Of a DNA stretch of 64,000 nt, positions 1 to 8,601 are shown piece after piece. Both the position numbers and the translations under genes were made by a program. Where the stretch lies: the NCBI GenBank assembly GCA_965202895.1, contig OZ241901.1, positions 806,001 through 870,000 on the forward strand. The letters run 5' to 3'. The DNA is from JAJDXW01 sp965202895. Lineage in GTDB: Bacteria; Pseudomonadota; Gammaproteobacteria; HK1. How positions within the stretch are numbered: the first letter of the stretch is position 1; each line of letters opens with the position of its first letter. Under the pieces are notes generated by a model, which was not told the origin of the DNA, made no database searches, and worked only from the letters and a program-made list of their open reading frames with translations.

Positions 1-2
1 CG

Positions 3-227
3 GAGTTCGGGCTGCTCGGACTCCTCGCGGGCGCGGTCGCGGCCATCGCCGGCACGGTGACCGCATGGGCGGTGGTCACCCGGGTGCTGGATCAGGAGTG
101 GACGTTTCTCCCCGTCACCGTCGCGGCGACGGTCGGATCCTGCGTCGTGCTCACCCTGGCCCTCGGCCTCCTCGGGACTTGGCGCGCGCTCGGCGAGCCC
201 GCCTCGCCCCATCTCCGCAACGAGTGA
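3..227 (+). CDS. FtsX-like ABC transporter permease, C-terminal end only
   Basis: Only the last 74 residues of this gene lie in the window; the start is off the left edge. The reading frame opens at base 3, runs without a stop through an alanine/leucine-rich membrane segment, a short loop (TRVLDQEWTF) and a second hydrophobic segment ending in LLGTWRALGEPASPHLRNE, and stops with TGA. A final helix followed by a TxRxLxxPxxxxLR-like tail is typical of FtsX/MacB-type permeases of lipoprotein-exporter-like ABC systems. The partner ATPase would be expected upstream. The substrate cannot be inferred from this fragment. Confidence 0.6.
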   Translation, partial: EFGLLGLLAGAVAAIAGTVTAWAVVTRVLDQEWTFLPVTVAATVGSCVVLTLALGLLGTWRALGEPASPHLRNE

Positions 228-409
228 TCGGGGAGGGCGGGACTCCCCGGGTGGGTTCGTCCCGTTCTCGTTCCGGGGGCCCGGAATCAGCGGGGGCGGA
301 AGTCTTCGCCTCGCGGTGGGGTGGGAGGCCGGGGCGCCTGCCGGGGCGGCCGAGGCCCGGTCGGAGACCGCGGGCGCGCGCCGCCCCGGCGGATGAACGC
401 GCGCGCCGG

Positions 410-1219
410 TCAGCCGTGCCGTCCGTCGACAAGGGCCCTGAGCGCCGCGAGCTCGGCCTCCGCCGCCTCGGCCCGGGACTCGGCCGCCGCGGCCCGTGAT
501 TCGGCGGCCTCGGCCTGTGATTCAGCCTCCGTGGCCCGTGATTTGGCGGCCTCGGCCCGTGATTCGGCCTCTCTGGCCTGCATCTCGGCCTCCCTGGCTT
601 CCGATTCGGCGGCACGGCGGGCGGCGTACTCCTCGACGAGGCTGCGAAGGCGCTCTCCCGTCGCCGGGTCGAAGAAGTAGAACTCCTCGCCCTTCACCCG
701 GAAGTCGAGACCGAGCGACTCGCTGCGAAGGAGCAGCGCCCCGTCGATCGACTCCACCACCGGCTGGGGCACGTACGCGCCCTCCACCAGGCGATGAGCC
801 TTGAGATGGAGCCCGAGGTACTCCCCCGTCGGGTCGTACTGCCAGTACTCCGGCACCCCGAGCCGTTCGTACAGCTTCACCTTCCGCCCGTCGTCCTCGC
901 GCCAGGTGCTGACCGACGCCACCTCCATCACGAAGGCGGGAACCACCCCCTCCTCCCACAGCTTGTAGATGGGGCGCTTTCGCTTCGGCACGCCGAACGC
1001 CACGAACACGTCCGGCGCCACCCGGGCGCGCGGGTTGCCTTCCTCGTAGTAGATGAAGAGATCCCCGGACACGTAGACGTCCGGACGGTCGCGGTAGTGG
1101 AGCTGGAGCGCGCTGATCGAATCGATGATCGCGTGAAGCTGCCAGTCATTCTCCGCCATCGGCTGGCCGTCCCCGCTCGGATACTCGACCTCGGCGGGAG
1201 AACGAACGTGCTGAGTCAT
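410..1219 (-). CDS. Uma2 family (DUF820) putative nuclease with C-terminal coiled coil
   Basis: The protein is 269 residues from the ATG that gives MTQHVRSPAEVEY; a longer upstream reading is out of character for the family. The first ~190 residues match the Uma2/DUF820 fold, a PD-(D/E)XK nuclease-like family: visible elements are YYEEGNPRARVAPDVFVAFG (putative Asp) and the FVMEVASVST strand (putative Glu), followed by KLYERLGVPEYWQYDP. The last ~75 residues are a run of near-heptads built from AESRAEAA/ATEAESQ units, predicted as a long alanine-rich coiled coil. Such tails are common in Uma2 proteins. The biological role is unknown and no partner gene is adjacent. Confidence 0.85.
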   Translation of the reverse strand: MTQHVRSPAEVEYPSGDGQPMAENDWQLHAIIDSISALQLHYRDRPDVYVSGDLFIYYEEGNPRARVAPDVFVAFGVPKRKRPIYKLWEEGVVPAFVMEVASVSTWREDDGRKVKLYERLGVPEYWQYDPTGEYLGLHLKAHRLVEGAYVPQPVVESIDGALLLRSESLGLDFRVKGEEFYFFDPATGERLRSLVEEYAARRAAESEAREAEMQAREAESRAEAAKSRATEAESQAEAAESRAAAAESRAEAAEAELAALRALVDGRHG

Positions 1220-1485
1220 CGGCTGGCTCCTCCATGCAGCGGGCCGGATGCGCAGAGACCCGGATTCCGCACGACGATACCACAGCCTTGGCCATTTCCG
1301 CTCCCCCCGAGCCGCAACCATCGCTGCGATTCGGGGGATGATGATGGACCGGGAGCGGGGTCCGCGTCGTCCGCGAATCCTCCCGATCTTCGTAGGATTC
1401 GACCCCGACGCGACCGGGCCGTGGGCGTACGGCGGCAGGACGGGGACGACCGGATGCCGGGTGCGCCGTAGAACCCCTCCTGAAA

Positions 1486-1560
1486 GGATTGGTGGGAAAA
1501 ATCTGGAAAGACCAACAAAAATTGGATGATGTGGGGAAATATTCCCATTTTCTGCTCGGC
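1486..1560. promoter_or_regulatory. AT-rich island in a 562-bp gap, with a small inverted repeat
   Basis: The gap 1220-1781 separates the Uma2 gene from the next leftward gene and holds no convincing gene. Within it about 75 bases are strikingly AT-rich compared with the surroundings, with A-runs near 1496-1522 and an inverted repeat gggaa-ATA-ttccc at 1534-1546. The position upstream of the leftward Uma2 gene suits a promoter or operator, but no clear -35/-10 pair stands out. The rest of the gap shows only GC-rich sequence without features. Confidence 0.3.
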
Positions 1561-1781
1561 ATCGACTCTCTTCGCCCTTGAGGTGGGGATGAATTCCAGA
1601 AAATTCTTCTACGGCGCGGACTCCCAGGTGCGCCGCGCCGTTACGCGGTCGGGGTTGCGGCCCGCACCGGGGCAGGCCGCCCACCTCCGGCGCTCCGCCT
1701 CTGCCATCGGACCTCCACTCGCGGCCTCGGGGCCGACGCTCGCGGCGGAAGCGCGGCCTCCGGTCGCAGGCGCGGGAACGC

Positions 1782-2180
1782 CTAACGGAGAAGGGGGCGG
1801 GGCCGTCGCGCCGGCTGGGGCAGGCGGGCGAGGAGGGCGGGGTCGAGCGGGTCGCACGGGCGGCCGAGAAGCCGCTCCGCGGCCGGCCACAGGTCGCCGA
1901 GGGTCGGGACCATTTCGCTCCGCCCGGTCTTCGTGCGCAGCACGTAGGAGGAGGGCGCCCACTCCGCGAGGACGAGCCCCATCGGCCCGAGCACGCGGTT
2001 GACGAGACGGACCCGCTCCTGGCGTTCTCGCGCCGCGGTCATCCGTGGCCGGCCGGCCGCCGCACCGCCGCCCTCGGCGCTGCCGGCCGCGCCGCTCCCC
2101 GCGGGTCCGAAGATGGCGGGGCTCGCGGCCCGTTCGGTCCAGTGCCGCTCCCCTTCGAGCATCCCGCAGAGCCCGCACAT
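1782..2180 (-). CDS. small conserved protein with MCGLCGML N-terminus, function unknown
   Basis: The protein has 132 residues from the ATG giving MCGLCGMLEGERHWTERAAS. I chose this start because this cysteine-bearing N-terminus is, from memory, the beginning of a conserved family of small proteobacterial proteins. The C-terminal half (RVLGPMGLVLAEWAPSSYVL, then TGRSEMVPTLGDLWPAAERLLG and RPCDPLDPALLARL) is well ordered, while the centre is a Gly/Ala-rich linker. The CxxC at residues 2-5 could bind a metal or be redox active. No operon partner is close. I do not know the function. Confidence 0.6.
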   Translation of the reverse strand: MCGLCGMLEGERHWTERAASPAIFGPAGSGAAGSAEGGGAAAGRPRMTAARERQERVRLVNRVLGPMGLVLAEWAPSSYVLRTKTGRSEMVPTLGDLWPAAERLLGRPCDPLDPALLARLPQPARRPRPLLR

Positions 2181-2603
2181 GGCGTGGTCAAAGCATCCTG
2201 AAACGTCGGAACGTGTCGAAGATCGGGGGGCGTTTCCCAAGAGGATACGGCGCCGCTCTCGCGCCGCCCCGGCGGTTCGGGGCATCCCGGCGCGGAAGGC
2301 CGGCCCGCCCACTTATCTCGCCGGCGTGCGTCGCGAGGGGGTCGAGACGCCGTGGCGACGGGGCGCACGGACCGAAAGGCGCTGAAGACGCAGCCGGCCC
2401 CGCGCCGAAGCGGATCGAGGGGGGAGTACGGTCCGTCGCCCCGAACGGGTCGGCGTCCGCAACGGCGGGACGGGCAGACATGCGGGCCGGCTCCTTGCAG
2501 TGCGTACTCCGGCGGGTTTCCGGGGTCCGGCCATGACGTTGGCGTACCCGATGCCGGATTTCTCGATACGTGGCCATCCCGGCCGGGCTTTCAGCCCGCG
2601 CGC
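2181..2603. other. gene-free gap, nothing recognised
   Basis: This 423-bp stretch lies between the start of the small Cys-rich protein gene and the end of the polysaccharide deacetylase gene, both leftward. It is GC-rich throughout. I see no coding pattern, strong hairpin or promoter that I would defend, although a promoter for the downstream leftward gene must lie here. Confidence 0.4.
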
Positions 2604-3611
2604 TCAGCCCGCGCTCCCCGCCGTCGGGGCCGCGCCGCGCGGAGACCGCGCCCGGAAGTCGTCCGCGATCTCGTCGAAGGTGCAGAAGCGAACGCCGGGA
2701 TGGGACGAGACGTACTCGTAGATCCGCTCGTGCATCAGCAGCACCTGGGGCCGCCCGGAGACGTCGGGGTGGATGGTCATCGTGAACACCGCGTAGTCGT
2801 ACTCCCGGTACACCCAGTCGAACTGGTCCCGCCAGAGCTGCTCGACGTCGCGCGGGTTGGTGAACCCGTGGCTGTTCGGGGCGGTCTTGATGAACATCAT
2901 CGGGGGCAGGTCGTCGAGGTACCAGCTCCCCGGGATGTCGATGAGGTCGGTCTCCTCGCCCCGGACGAGCGGCTTCATCCACTCGCTCGGGTGCTTCGAG
3001 TAGTCGATCCTGGTCCAGCTATCCCCCACCCGCACGTAGAACGGGTGGAAGTCGTTGTTCATCAGGCTGTGGTCGTACTTGATCCCGCGCTTGAGGAGCA
3101 GCTCGTTGGTATAGGGGCTGAACTCCCACCACGGCGCGACGTAGCCGGTCGGCGCCCGGCCGCAGAGGCGGTCGATGAGGTCGATGCACTTGTCGAGCAC
3201 CGCCTCCTCCTGCTCCGGGGTCATCGCGATGGGGTTCTCGTGGGAGTAGCCGTGGACCCCGATCTCGTGGCCCGCGTCCGCCACCATCCGGCACTCGTCG
3301 GGGAAGGTCTCGATGGAGTGGCCGGGGATGAACCACGAGGTGCGGATCCCGAGCTTGTCGAAGAGCCGGACCATGCGCGGCACCCCGACCTCGCCCGCGA
3401 AGAGGCCGCGCGAGATGTCGCAGGGGGAATCCTCGCCGCCGTAGGAGCCGAGCCAGCCCGCGACCGCATCGACGTCCACCCCGTAGGCGCAGAGGATCTC
3501 CTTGCGGCCGCCGGGCCGCGCGAGGAACTCCTCGCGGACCTCCGGCGACGGGCCGGAGGGCGCCGCCGCGTCCGAGTGCACCAGCGGCCGCGGCCGATAT
3601 CGTTCACGCAT
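2604..3611 (-). CDS. polysaccharide deacetylase family protein (PgdA/PuuE-like)
   Basis: This 335-residue protein belongs to the NodB-homology carbohydrate esterase 4 fold. Visible elements are the early strand CAYGVDVDAVAGWLG carrying the metal/catalytic Asp pair, the WFIPGHSIETFP segment, the metal-binding stretch HEIGVHGYSHENP (HxxxH-like), GYVAPWWEFSPYTNELLLKR, and a late conserved FTMTIHPDVSGRPQ with the C-terminal histidine. The DVDAVAGWLGSYGGEDSP motif is the one seen in cytoplasmic PuuE/PgdA-like deacetylases (allantoinase-like or peptidoglycan deacetylase), not in secreted chitin deacetylases, and no signal peptide is visible. The substrate may be a cyclic amide or an acetylated sugar; I cannot decide. 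Confidence 0.85.
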   Translation of the reverse strand: MRERYRPRPLVHSDAAAPSGPSPEVREEFLARPGGRKEILCAYGVDVDAVAGWLGSYGGEDSPCDISRGLFAGEVGVPRMVRLFDKLGIRTSWFIPGHSIETFPDECRMVADAGHEIGVHGYSHENPIAMTPEQEEAVLDKCIDLIDRLCGRAPTGYVAPWWEFSPYTNELLLKRGIKYDHSLMNNDFHPFYVRVGDSWTRIDYSKHPSEWMKPLVRGEETDLIDIPGSWYLDDLPPMMFIKTAPNSHGFTNPRDVEQLWRDQFDWVYREYDYAVFTMTIHPDVSGRPQVLLMHERIYEYVSSHPGVRFCTFDEIADDFRARSPRGAAPTAGSAG

Positions 3612-3855
3612 CCCCTTCCCTCCTCCTGTTGCCGCCGCCCTGCCGGTGGCGCCGGACCCGCCGGACCGGCTCGGCCGAACGGTCCTCCGAGCGGGTCCGG
3701 GCCGTCGGGCCGTCGGGCTCGGCGCCGGTCAGCGCCGCCGGTGTGCGGGGCAATGTAGGAGACGCGCCGGCCGGTGGCAACCGATGCGAAGGGCGCCGGG
3801 CCGTACCGCACGAGGTTCGGGCGGATGCCAGCGTCCCGCTCCCTCCCGGAGCAGG

Positions 3856-4632
3856 ATGCAGGCGATGCCCGGCCGCGTCTACAATGCGACCGTGCACGGA
3901 CCCGAACGAAACAGCGGAGAAGGCGTAGCCCTGCGGATCGAGCCCGAGATCGGCGGGGTGGGGGTCGTCGTGGTTGGCGACTTCAACCCGGCGATCTTCA
4001 CCCCCGCCTGGTTCGTGCTGCACGATCTGCTGCCGGCGAACGTGGCGGACAACGCTCAAGTTCAGGTAATCCACCCGCAGATAACTGAATTCACTGCGGA
4101 TTTTCTTCATCTGCAGGTCACGAACGAACGTTTCTCCGCGGAAACCTCGCAAGCGCCTTACGTCCGCGTGTGCGACCTCGTGGCGCGCGTGTTCAGGGAG
4201 CGCCTGCCGCATACCCCCTCGAGGGCATTCGGGATCAACCGTCGCGTCCACTTCCGGGTGCGGAGCATGGCGGAACGGGATCGAATCGGTAGAACGCTGG
4301 CTCCGGTGGAGCCCTGGGGGGCCTTGGGGCCGAATCTTGAACTGGCCGGCGAGCAATGCGGGATGACCTCGCTCACGATGTCGCAGATCGACCCGCCGGG
4401 AAGGGCGCCGGGCGGCCGGATCAACGTCACGGTGGAGCCGTCGAACCAAATCGATGACCCACGTTTGGGGGTCCACGTCGGCGTCAACGATCACTACCCC
4501 ATCGACAAGACCAGCCCTGGAACGAGCGAACGCCTGATGGGGGTACTCGAGGAGAATTTCGACGTGTCGCTCAGGCGCAGCGAAGCTATCATCGATCACG
4601 TCATGTCCTTGGCGGAAGAACAGGAGACCTGA
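3856..4632 (+). CDS. hypothetical protein, first gene of the MBL operon
   Basis: The protein has 258 residues if translation begins at ATG 3856, which has GGAG just upstream. ATG 3865 and GTG 3892 are alternatives, and a TACAAT hexamer at 3880-3885 would even allow a leaderless GTG 3892 start. Ordered segments include VVVVGDFNPAIFTPAWF, LPHTPSRAFGINRRVHFR, APVEPWGALG and GVHVGVNDHYPI. I do not recognise the family. The stop lies 3 bp before the next ATG, so it is almost certainly cotranscribed with the following unknown gene and the metallo-beta-lactamase-fold gene. It looks like a conserved cytoplasmic protein without membrane segments. Confidence 0.7.
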   Translation: MQAMPGRVYNATVHGPERNSGEGVALRIEPEIGGVGVVVVGDFNPAIFTPAWFVLHDLLPANVADNAQVQVIHPQITEFTADFLHLQVTNERFSAETSQAPYVRVCDLVARVFRERLPHTPSRAFGINRRVHFRVRSMAERDRIGRTLAPVEPWGALGPNLELAGEQCGMTSLTMSQIDPPGRAPGGRINVTVEPSNQIDDPRLGVHVGVNDHYPIDKTSPGTSERLMGVLEENFDVSLRRSEAIIDHVMSLAEEQET

Positions 4633-4635
4633 CCC

Positions 4636-5247
4636 ATGCCGCCGGTGGCTCAATCCACGGCAGGTGAGCGCATCGATGCGCTCGGACCGCACCGCAGCTC
4701 CGATACGGATGCCACTGCCGAGACGTTTCTTCGAGATGTGAAAGAAGCCATTCGCCTGACGTTGGAGCATGGAACGGCGGCCCACCCGACGGCCGCCATG
4801 CGTGACCCGAACGTGAAGGGGACCGTCCTGCCGAGCCTCGCCCGCGGCAACCGGAACGCGAGCCGCCTCTCCCCGGTTGTGAACTTGCCGCCGCCACGGT
4901 CGTGCCGAGCGCCGACGGCGTCCTTTCACGCGCTGCAAGAGTGGGAGGGGTACGTCGTCGAGAGGCGCGCCTCGGACTTCGTGGCGCGTCTGACGGATCT
5001 GACGGCGGGGGCGTCGTATGAGAAGGAAGAGGCGATCATCCCCCTCACCGAGCTGTCGGACCACGACGCGGCCCGGATAGCCGACGGGAGCATCTTCCGC
5101 TGGGTGATCGGGTACGAGCGCTCCCCGGCGGGAACCAAGAAGCGGGTGTCCCAGATCGTGCTTCGCGACCTCCCCGCAGTGACCGAAGCCGACCTGCGGG
5201 ACGGCGAGGAGTGGGCGCGAGAAACGATTCGAGTGCTCGGGCGGTGA
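4636..5247 (+). CDS. hypothetical protein, second gene of the MBL operon
   Basis: This 203-residue protein starts 3 bp after the previous stop and ends in a GTGA overlap with the MBL-fold gene, so the three are translationally coupled. The N-terminal 90 residues look low-order and basic; the C-terminal half contains EWEGYVVERRASDFVARLTDL, then FRWVIGYERSPAGTKKRVSQ and WARETIRVLG. The pattern EWEGxVxE-FxARLxDL, with later IxxxxLSxxD and FxWxIGYxxS, reads like a small beta-rich domain. I do not recognise a family. It has no membrane segment or signal peptide. The context suggests it works with its two neighbours. Confidence 0.65.
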   Translation: MPPVAQSTAGERIDALGPHRSSDTDATAETFLRDVKEAIRLTLEHGTAAHPTAAMRDPNVKGTVLPSLARGNRNASRLSPVVNLPPPRSCRAPTASFHALQEWEGYVVERRASDFVARLTDLTAGASYEKEEAIIPLTELSDHDAARIADGSIFRWVIGYERSPAGTKKRVSQIVLRDLPAVTEADLRDGEEWARETIRVLGR

Positions 5248-6329
5248 CGGAGGCGGGAACGCCGCCGGAGGAACGCGAGTTCGAGCTCACTCTTCTCGGT
5301 CCCGGCTATGGCGAGAGCATCGTCCTGCACGTCGGCGACGGCGTGTGGATTCTCGTCGATTCCTGCGTCGATACGGACGAAACACCGAGAGCCCTCCGCT
5401 ACCTGGAAAGCATCGGCCTCGATCCGGCTCGGGCCGTCGCCTTGATCGTGGCGACCCACTGGCACGACGACCATATCCGCGGGATGGCGCGGCTGGTCGA
5501 AGCCTGTGACCGAGCCGCCTTCTGTTGCGCTGGCGCCTTATGCCAGAAGGAGTTTCTCGCCGCGGTCCATGCCTTGGAAGGACGCCACCTTTCCGTCAAC
5601 GGTTCCGGGGTTCGCGAGATTTACCGCGTGGTTACCCGGCTCCGGAAAGCGGTGGCGAAGCCGACGTTTGCTCACGCCAACCGCCGCATTTTCGGCCGAA
5701 GCGGATGCGAAGTCTGGTCACTCTCGCCCAGCGATGCCGCCTTTCAGCGGTTTCTGGCGGCCATCGGTGGGCTGTTGCCGCGCGCCGGGCGGACCAAGAA
5801 CCGGATTCCAGGCCTTTCTCCCAACGAGGCGGCGGTCGCGCTCTGGGTCGAGACCGGCGGCACGGCGGTGCTGCTCGGCTCCGATCTGGAGAAGCCCGGC
5901 TGGATCGAGATTCTGGAGAGCGAGGCGCGGCCGGACGGCAGGGCGTCGGCGTTCAAGGTTCCTCACCACGGCTCGAAAGGCGCTCATGAACCGGAAGTCT
6001 GGCGCCGGATGCTCGATCCCGATCCCGTCGCCGTACTCACCCCTTGGCGGAGGGGCGGCCACTCCCTGCCGAGCCGCGATGATGTGCAGCGGATTCTCTC
6101 CTGCACGTCGAACGCTTACGTGACCGGGAGCCCGGGAGCGCCCGCTCCCGGCCGCACCCGCAGGAACAACACGGTCGAACGAACCATCCGGGAGTCCGGC
6201 GTCTCGCTGCGAAGCCTCGCGACGGCGCCCGGCATGGTCCGGTTGCGACGCTCCCCCAGTCCGCGGCCGCAGTGGAGGGTGGAGAAGTTCGGGGCCGCCT
6301 GCGGCCTCGAAGATTCACTCGGGCGGTAG
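5244..6329 (+). CDS. MBL-fold (metallo-beta-lactamase) hydrolase, ComEC-like domain type
   Basis: The start is GTG 5244, overlapping the upstream TGA by 4 bp, giving 361 residues. The fold is shown by VLHVGDGVWILVDSC, the metal-binding HWHDDH at residues 72-77, GSDLE at 212-216 and PHHGS at 240-244, which together are the MBL signature of soluble ComEC/Rec2-type hydrolase domains. No membrane helices are present, so this is a stand-alone cytoplasmic hydrolase. MBL enzymes of this class act on nucleic acids or phosphoesters. Encoded last in a coupled three-gene operon with two unknown proteins, it is the likely enzymatic effector. A longer start at 5211 would overlap the upstream gene and is less likely. 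Confidence 0.82.
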   Translation: MTEAGTPPEEREFELTLLGPGYGESIVLHVGDGVWILVDSCVDTDETPRALRYLESIGLDPARAVALIVATHWHDDHIRGMARLVEACDRAAFCCAGALCQKEFLAAVHALEGRHLSVNGSGVREIYRVVTRLRKAVAKPTFAHANRRIFGRSGCEVWSLSPSDAAFQRFLAAIGGLLPRAGRTKNRIPGLSPNEAAVALWVETGGTAVLLGSDLEKPGWIEILESEARPDGRASAFKVPHHGSKGAHEPEVWRRMLDPDPVAVLTPWRRGGHSLPSRDDVQRILSCTSNAYVTGSPGAPAPGRTRRNNTVERTIRESGVSLRSLATAPGMVRLRRSPSPRPQWRVEKFGAACGLEDSLGR

Positions 6330-6622
6330 TCCGTCCGGAGTCGATCCGACGCCCCATCGCCGCCCGGCTCCAGCCGATCCATCCGACGAGGGGCAGCTTG
6401 CTCGCGGGCGGCCATACGTCGAACCCGAGCGCCTTTCCGGGAACGCTGCCGAGGCGTGCGGTCGCTATACTTCGCCGTGCCCGACGTCGCCGGAGGATAG
6501 CGGGCCGCCCACCCGAGCCCTCGCACCGGCCGGCGCGCCGCGGACCCCGGCGCCCGCGCCGGGAACGGAGGAGGGCCGCGCTGCCGCGCACCGGACCGCC
6601 GGCCGCCATCAGAGGACCGAAC

Positions 6623-7273
6623 ATGAACGAAGACGCCGCCCTCGCCCATGCCCGCGCCGAGTTCGCCGCGCTCCGCGAGACGATCGAGCGGCTCGACGAC
6701 ACCTCGCTCGACCTCCTGTTCCGGGCCGCCCGCACGCCCAACGCCTTCGACGAAGCGCGCGGCGTGCCGGACAATCTGCTGCGCGCCGCCTTCGAGATCG
6801 CCCGCATGGGGCCGACCTCGGCGAACTCGCAGCCGATGCGCATCGTCTTCGTGCGGAGCGCGGAGGCGAAGGCGAAGCTCGAGCCCGCGCTCTCCGAAGG
6901 CAACCGGGCGAAGACGATGGCGGCGCCGGTGACGGCGATCATCGGCTACGACACCGAGTTCTGGCGGGACTCCCCCCGCACCTTCATCCGCGACCTCGGC
7001 CCGACCTTCGGCAGCAATCCGGCGTCGGCAGAAACGGCCGCGTTTCGCAACGGCACCCTCGGGGCCGCCTACTTCCTCGTCGCCTGCCGGGCGCTCGGCC
7101 TCGACTGCGGCGCGATGTCCGGCTTCGACAACGCCCGGGTCGACGAGGCGTTCTTCGCGGGGACGAGCACGAAGTCCAACTTCCTCTGCAATCTCGGATG
7201 GGGAAAGCCGGAGAGCATCATGGGCCCCCGCCTCTACCGCTACGAGTTCGAGGAGGTCTGCCGGTTCGCGTGA
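6623..7273 (+). CDS. RutE-like nitroreductase / malonic semialdehyde reductase family
   Basis: The 216-residue protein starts at ATG 6623, where the family alignment begins. Diagnostic stretches are FRAARTPNAFDE, the FMN-site motif MGPTSANSQPMRIVFVRS, KTMAAPVTAIIGYDTEFW, ETAFRNGTLGAAYFLVACRALGLDCG and AMSGFDNARVDEAFFAG. These match the RutE/YdfG-type group of the FMN-dependent nitroreductase family. In the Rut pathway RutE reduces malonic semialdehyde, but no other rut genes are here apart from an isochorismatase-family gene 2.7 kb downstream. The substrate should therefore be regarded as open. Confidence 0.88.
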   Translation: MNEDAALAHARAEFAALRETIERLDDTSLDLLFRAARTPNAFDEARGVPDNLLRAAFEIARMGPTSANSQPMRIVFVRSAEAKAKLEPALSEGNRAKTMAAPVTAIIGYDTEFWRDSPRTFIRDLGPTFGSNPASAETAAFRNGTLGAAYFLVACRALGLDCGAMSGFDNARVDEAFFAGTSTKSNFLCNLGWGKPESIMGPRLYRYEFEEVCRFA

Positions 7274-7379
7274 GCCGCAACCGGCCAAGCGGAGAGCCGT
7301 CGAAGCGGAAGGCGGCCGGGACCGAACGCCGCGGCCCGGCGAGGAGCCGCCCGCGAGTGTGAGGGGAGGGCATCGAACC

Positions 7380-8480
7380 ATGAACGACGCCGATACCGAT
7401 AGCGACGCCGACACCGATACCGTCGACGGCGCGCGCGCCGGCTCCGGCTCGGGCGTCCACCCCTCGGCCGCGCCCGCTCCGTACCGGCTCGTCGGGAGCA
7501 ACGGCTCGCCGTATTCGGTCAAGCTCCGCGCGATCCTCCGCTACCGCCGCCTGCCCTTCGTCTGGGAGCTCCGGACGGAGCGGAACCGAGCCGAGCTCGC
7601 CGGCCTCCGGCCGCCCCTCATCCCGATCCTCCAGTATCCGGAGGACGGCAGCTTCCACGTCGACACCACCCCGGTCGCGGAAGACCTCGAGAAGCGCCAC
7701 CCGGGCCAGCGCTCGATCCTCCCGGACGACCCCGCACACGCCTTCCTCTCCTGCCTCATCGAAGACATGGCGGACGAATGGCTCACCAAGGCGATGTTCC
7801 ATTACCGGTGGGCCTGCGACGCCGACGTCCGGTACGCGGGGCTCTGGATCGCCGACGACTTCTTCCCCGACCGCACCGGAGAAGCGCGCGAAGCCGCCGC
7901 CCGCGAGTTCGCGAAGCGGCAGATCGAGCGGATGCCGCTGGTCGGCTGCACCCCCGAGAACGCCCCGGTGATCGAGGAGAGCTATCGCCGGGTCCTGGCC
8001 GCCCTCGAGCCGCACGTCGGCGCATACCGTTTCCTGTTCGGCGCCCGGCCCTCCCTCGCCGACTTCGGGCTGTTCGGCCAACTGCGGACCCTCGCCACCG
8101 ACCCGACCCCGCTCGCGATCATGCGGGCCGAAGCGCAGCGGACCGAGAGCTGGGTCCGGCAGCTCGACGACGCTTCCGGCGTAGAGGGCGAATGGATCGG
8201 CGCGGGCGACCCGCTTCCGGAGGCGGTCGGCGCGCTGCTGCGGCTCTGCGGCGAGGCATACCTCCCGTTCCTCGCGGCCAACGCGGGGGCGGCGGCGAGG
8301 GGAGAGGACGAATTCGAGGTCGATCTGGCGGGACGGCCCTTCCGGCAGGGCGTGTTCCGCTACCAGGTCAAGTGCCTCGCCGTGCTCCGGCGGCGGTTGG
8401 GCGGGCTGGAAGGCGAGGCGCGGAGGCGGGTTCGGGGCGCGCTGGAAGAGGCCGGCGGGTGGGAGGTCCTCGCCGGCTGA
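7380..8480 (+). CDS. glutathione S-transferase-like protein
   Basis: This 366-residue protein begins with a repetitive acidic leader (a DTDSDADTDT run of about 15 residues encoded by hexameric repeats), followed by the thioredoxin-like domain YRLVGSNGSPYSVKLRAILR. Its PYSVKLR corresponds to the CxxS/SPYxxK glutathione-site motif, and TTPVAEDLEKRHPG to the family's (E/T)SxxIxxYLE element. The C-terminal helical domain contains FLFGARPSLADFGLFGQL, the usual GST helix-6 N-cap region. The length is well above the usual 200-230 residues because of the leader and a C-terminal extension after residue ~290. The substrate is unknown. The leader may be an artefact of repeat expansion. Confidence 0.8.
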   Translation: MNDADTDSDADTDTVDGARAGSGSGVHPSAAPAPYRLVGSNGSPYSVKLRAILRYRRLPFVWELRTERNRAELAGLRPPLIPILQYPEDGSFHVDTTPVAEDLEKRHPGQRSILPDDPAHAFLSCLIEDMADEWLTKAMFHYRWACDADVRYAGLWIADDFFPDRTGEAREAAAREFAKRQIERMPLVGCTPENAPVIEESYRRVLAALEPHVGAYRFLFGARPSLADFGLFGQLRTLATDPTPLAIMRAEAQRTESWVRQLDDASGVEGEWIGAGDPLPEAVGALLRLCGEAYLPFLAANAGAAARGEDEFEVDLAGRPFRQGVFRYQVKCLAVLRRRLGGLEGEARRRVRGALEEAGGWEVLAG

Positions 8481-8601
8481 AACCGCCAGCCGCCGGCTGC
8501 GGCCGGACTCCCCGCGGCCGCGGAACGGCCGGCAGAACGGACGGCGGAACCCGTTGCGCGCGGCCGCCCGGCGCCGGCTTCCGCTTCCCGGGCCGCGATG
8601 G

